Notes under the pieces: generated by a model | Databases searched by the model: none | What the model was told of the DNA's origin: nothing | What the model saw: the letters and a program-made list of their open reading frames with translations, nothing else | Position numbers and translations under genes: made by a program | In this document: one piece after another, positions 12,934 through 14,479 of the stretch | Layout of the letters: each line of letters starts with the position of its first letter | Position numbering within the stretch: the first letter of the stretch is position 1 | Assembly (NCBI GenBank): GCA_964346535.1 | Contig: CAYFUN010000033.1 | Coordinates: 1-14,479, forward strand | Reading direction: 5' to 3' | DNA length: 14,479 bases | Origin: Neofamilia sp964346535 | Lineage (GTDB): Bacteria > Bacillota > Clostridia > Tissierellales > Peptoniphilaceae

Positions 12934-13701
12934 ATGGCATTTTCAATGAAAGACAAAAAAGTTATAATCACAGGTGGAGCCAAGGGCATTGGCGCAGGAA
13001 TTACTGAAGCCTTTTTAGAAGAAGGAGCCAAGGTAGTTTTTACAGGCAGAAACGAAAAAGACGGCCTGGCCTTTGAAGATGAGATGACAAAGAAAAATTA
13101 CGAAGCCAGCTTTGTAAAGGCAGATGTCACTTCTGAAAAAGATACAGAAAAACTTTTTAAAGAGGCCAACGATATTTTAAATGGTATTGACATTGTAGTT
13201 TTAAATGCAGGTTATTTCCCAGAAGAAAAAACTTCAACTATGACCCTAGACCAATGGGACGAAGTTTTGGATATTAACTTAAAGGGAGTTTTTCTAAATA
13301 CTAGAGAAGCAATGAAGTATTTAAAAGATGGTGGCAGAATAGTTATTACCTCTTCAATAACAGGAAATAGAGTTGGAAACTCAAGCCTTCCTCACTATGC
13401 AGCAGCAAAAGCTGGAGTAAATGGTTTTATGAGATCTGTTGCCCTTGAACTGGCAGAAAAAAATATTACCATTAACGCAGTTGAACCAGGAAACATAATG
13501 ACACCAGGTATGAGAGAAAACCTTGGAGCTGAATATATTAAAAACCAAGAATCTGTTATTCCAATGGCAGCCCTTGGTGAACCAAAGGACATAGCCTATG
13601 CAATAATGTTCTTTGCATCAGATGAAGCAAAATATATTACAGGCCAATCTATAATTGTAGACGGAGGTCAAATTCTTCCAGAGTCTCCATTTGAAATGTA
13701 A
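12934..13701 (+). CDS. SDR family NAD(P)-dependent oxidoreductase
   Basis: A 255-residue classical short-chain dehydrogenase/reductase, cytosolic and normally tetrameric. It has the nucleotide-binding TGGAKGIG (13-20), NAG (91-93), and the catalytic tetrad N115, S141 (in ITSSITG), Y155 and K159 (YAAAK). PGNIMTPG follows the active site, and the C-terminal ITGQSIIVDGGQILPES is typical of the family. The GRN after the second strand (38-40) suggests NADP preference, by analogy. The ending and length resemble UcpA-like SDRs as well as FabG, and no fatty-acid genes are nearby, so FabG is unlikely and the substrate is unknown. AGGAGG lies eight bases before the ATG. It is the only plus-strand gene in the window, divergent from the polymerase operon and convergent with the ATP synthase operon. 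Confidence 0.94.
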   Translation: MAFSMKDKKVIITGGAKGIGAGITEAFLEEGAKVVFTGRNEKDGLAFEDEMTKKNYEASFVKADVTSEKDTEKLFKEANDILNGIDIVVLNAGYFPEEKTSTMTLDQWDEVLDINLKGVFLNTREAMKYLKDGGRIVITSSITGNRVGNSSLPHYAAAKAGVNGFMRSVALELAEKNITINAVEPGNIMTPGMRENLGAEYIKNQESVIPMAALGEPKDIAYAIMFFASDEAKYITGQSIIVDGGQILPESPFEM

Positions 13702-13715
13702 AATAATTTTTTTAA

Positions 13716-13743
13716 GTCAAGGATTGAGGTCCTTGGCTTTTTT
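13716..13743 (+). terminator. Rho-independent terminator after the SDR gene
   Basis: GTCAAGGA (13716-13723) pairs with TCCTTGGC (13730-13737): eight pairs, one a G.U, with the six-base loop TTGAGG, followed by a run of six T. It faces the atpC terminator across about 35 bases. Confidence 0.88.
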
Positions 13744-13764
13744 ATTTGAAATCATTTTTGCAAA

Positions 13765-13797
13765 TAAAAAAATAGTGCCAGATTTTTTTCTAGCACT
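13765..13797 (-). terminator. Rho-independent terminator after atpC
   Basis: The minus strand has AGTGCTAG (13797-13790), an eight-base loop, then CTGGCACT (13781-13774), eight pairs with one G.U, followed by A and seven T. It ends the ATP synthase operon nine bases after the atpC stop. Confidence 0.88.
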
Positions 13798-13806
13798 AAG
13801 GTATCT

Positions 13807-14217
13807 TTATTTGTCGATTTTTACTTTTTCTCTGGCAAAGGCCCTGGCCAGTCTACCTTGGAGCATCTTGTATTCTCTTTGGCTGGCCTGGTTTTTCAAA
13901 GCGGCTTTTGCATTTTCTTCTGCCTTTCTTGCCCTATTTATATCTATTTCTTCTGGCCTTTCTGCAGTTTCAACTAAAACTAAAACGTCGCCGTTTTCAA
14001 TTTTTACTAGGCCGTAAGAAACTACAAAGACTAGTTTTTCATTTTCTAAATCAATGGTCATTTTCCCTGGAACAATTTCGCTAATTAAATTTCTATGTCT
14101 GGCTAAAATTCCATATTGGCCCATTTCAATTGGCAGGTTTAAATACTTGGCTGGTCCTTGGTAGACTATGTGGTCTGATGCATAGACTTCTAATTTAAAA
14201 TCACTTCTATCATTCAT
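13807..14217 (-). CDS. atpC: F1F0 ATP synthase epsilon subunit
   Basis: The epsilon subunit forms part of the central stalk of F1 and inhibits ATP hydrolysis through its C-terminal helices. It is 136 residues, typical in length. The N-terminal beta-sandwich domain (about 5-88) includes PIEMGQYGILARHRNLISEIVPG, corresponding to the family's G.hG.L..H pattern, and FVVSYGLVKIENGDVLVLVETAE. The helical hairpin (about 90-135) begins at ERPEEIDINRARKAEENAKAAL and ends basic. The ATG overlaps the 3' end of atpD (its TGA is at 14210-14212), so the genes are translationally coupled; it is the final gene of the operon, as usual for atpC. Confidence 0.96.
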   Translation of the reverse strand: MNDRSDFKLEVYASDHIVYQGPAKYLNLPIEMGQYGILARHRNLISEIVPGKMTIDLENEKLVFVVSYGLVKIENGDVLVLVETAERPEEIDINRARKAEENAKAALKNQASQREYKMLQGRLARAFAREKVKIDK

Positions 14218-14479
14218 TTGTGGACCTGGCCTTTTTTATTACGTCGTCTAGGGTTCCAGTATTGAAAAAGGCTGCTTCTGGATACTGGTCCATTTCTCCG
14301 CCAACTATGGCAGCAAATCCTTTTATAGTTTCTTCAAGGGGAACGTAAACTCCCCTTTGGCCAGTAAATTTTTCTGCTACTGAAAATGGTTGGGATAAAA
14401 ATCTTTGAACCTTTCTGGTCCTATAAACAGTTTTCTTGTCTTCTTCAGCAAGTTCATCTATGCCTAAGATGGCAATAAT
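14210..14479 (-). CDS. atpD: F1F0 ATP synthase beta subunit, C-terminal fragment (cut by window edge)
   Basis: Only the last 89 codons lie in the window; the 5' part runs off the right edge, so this is an incomplete view rather than a broken gene. The translation begins IIAILGIDELAEEDK, continues KVQRFLSQPFSVAEKFTG and QRGVYVPLEETIKGF, and ends with DDVIKKARSTNE. These include the DELxEED motif region (the DELSEED lever in most bacteria, here DELAEED), which contacts gamma and is a hallmark of the beta subunit. The TGA overlaps the atpC start by eight bases. The upstream genes of the operon (alpha, gamma and others) should lie just beyond the window. Confidence 0.97.
   Translation of the reverse strand: MIAILGIDELAEEDKKTVYRTRKVQRFLSQPFSVAEKFTGQRGVYVPLEETIKGFAAIVGGEMDQYPEAAFFNTGTLDDVIKKARSTNE

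Noticed and set aside
13691..14017. Plus-strand reading frame of 108 residues after the SDR gene
   Set aside because: It crosses two terminators and runs antisense to atpC; the hydrophobic translation is what a pyrimidine-rich antisense strand gives. Other plus-strand frames, such as 929-1192 and 6923-7195, are rejected as shadows of confident minus-strand genes in the same way.

Overview
The window is a low-GC, tightly packed bacterial chromosome segment with Shine-Dalgarno sites of the AGGAGG type and short hairpin-plus-U-tract terminators. The families present (SLH surface protein, S9C peptidase, MATE pump, WalJ/YycJ, ABC-2 exporter, F1F0 ATPase) point to an anaerobic Firmicute. A Peptoniphilaceae/Tissierellia member such as an Anaerococcus or Peptoniphilus relative is my best guess, from general resemblance only. 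Almost everything is on the minus strand; the one plus-strand gene is an SDR oxidoreductase at 12934-13701.

Reading each minus-strand unit in its transcription direction (right to left in coordinates): (1) the end of an ATP synthase operon, atpD (partial) then atpC, closing at a terminator near 13774-13797. (2) The plus-strand SDR gene, convergent with atpC and divergent from the next unit. (3) A four-gene operon 12675-9957: XRE-family repressor, ImmA/IrrE-type zinc peptidase, Y-family (UmuC-like) translesion polymerase and a small YolD-like protein. (4) An ABC-2 exporter operon 9806-6673: ATPase and two permeases. (5) A two-gene unit 6530-3896: a lipoprotein with a rhodanese-like domain that lacks the catalytic cysteine, then an S9 prolyl-oligopeptidase-family peptidase. 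(6) A monocistronic SLH-repeat surface protein, 3754-3092. (7) An operon 2989-85: MATE efflux protein, WalJ/YycJ metallo-beta-lactamase-fold protein and SurE nucleotidase, closing at a terminator at 55-77.

The most interesting system is unit 3. The gene order and tight coupling suggest a self-regulated DNA-damage mutagenesis module in which an ImmA/IrrE-type peptidase would relieve repression by the XRE protein and release an error-prone polymerase plus its small partner. The upstream region has a good sigma-A promoter, three TTAAACT/AGTTTAA half-sites across and below the -10, and a 12-of-14 match to the Gram-positive LexA box just above the -35. Other points: walJ appears to start at a rare ATT codon placed behind a strong Shine-Dalgarno; a perfect WalR-type direct repeat (TGTAAA-N5-TGTAAA) overlaps the -35 of the ABC exporter operon; and the rhodanese domain appears catalytically dead. 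I saw no tRNA, rRNA, CRISPR array, insertion sequence, integrase or riboswitch. No gene-free stretch exceeds 300 bases; the longest is 12676-12933.
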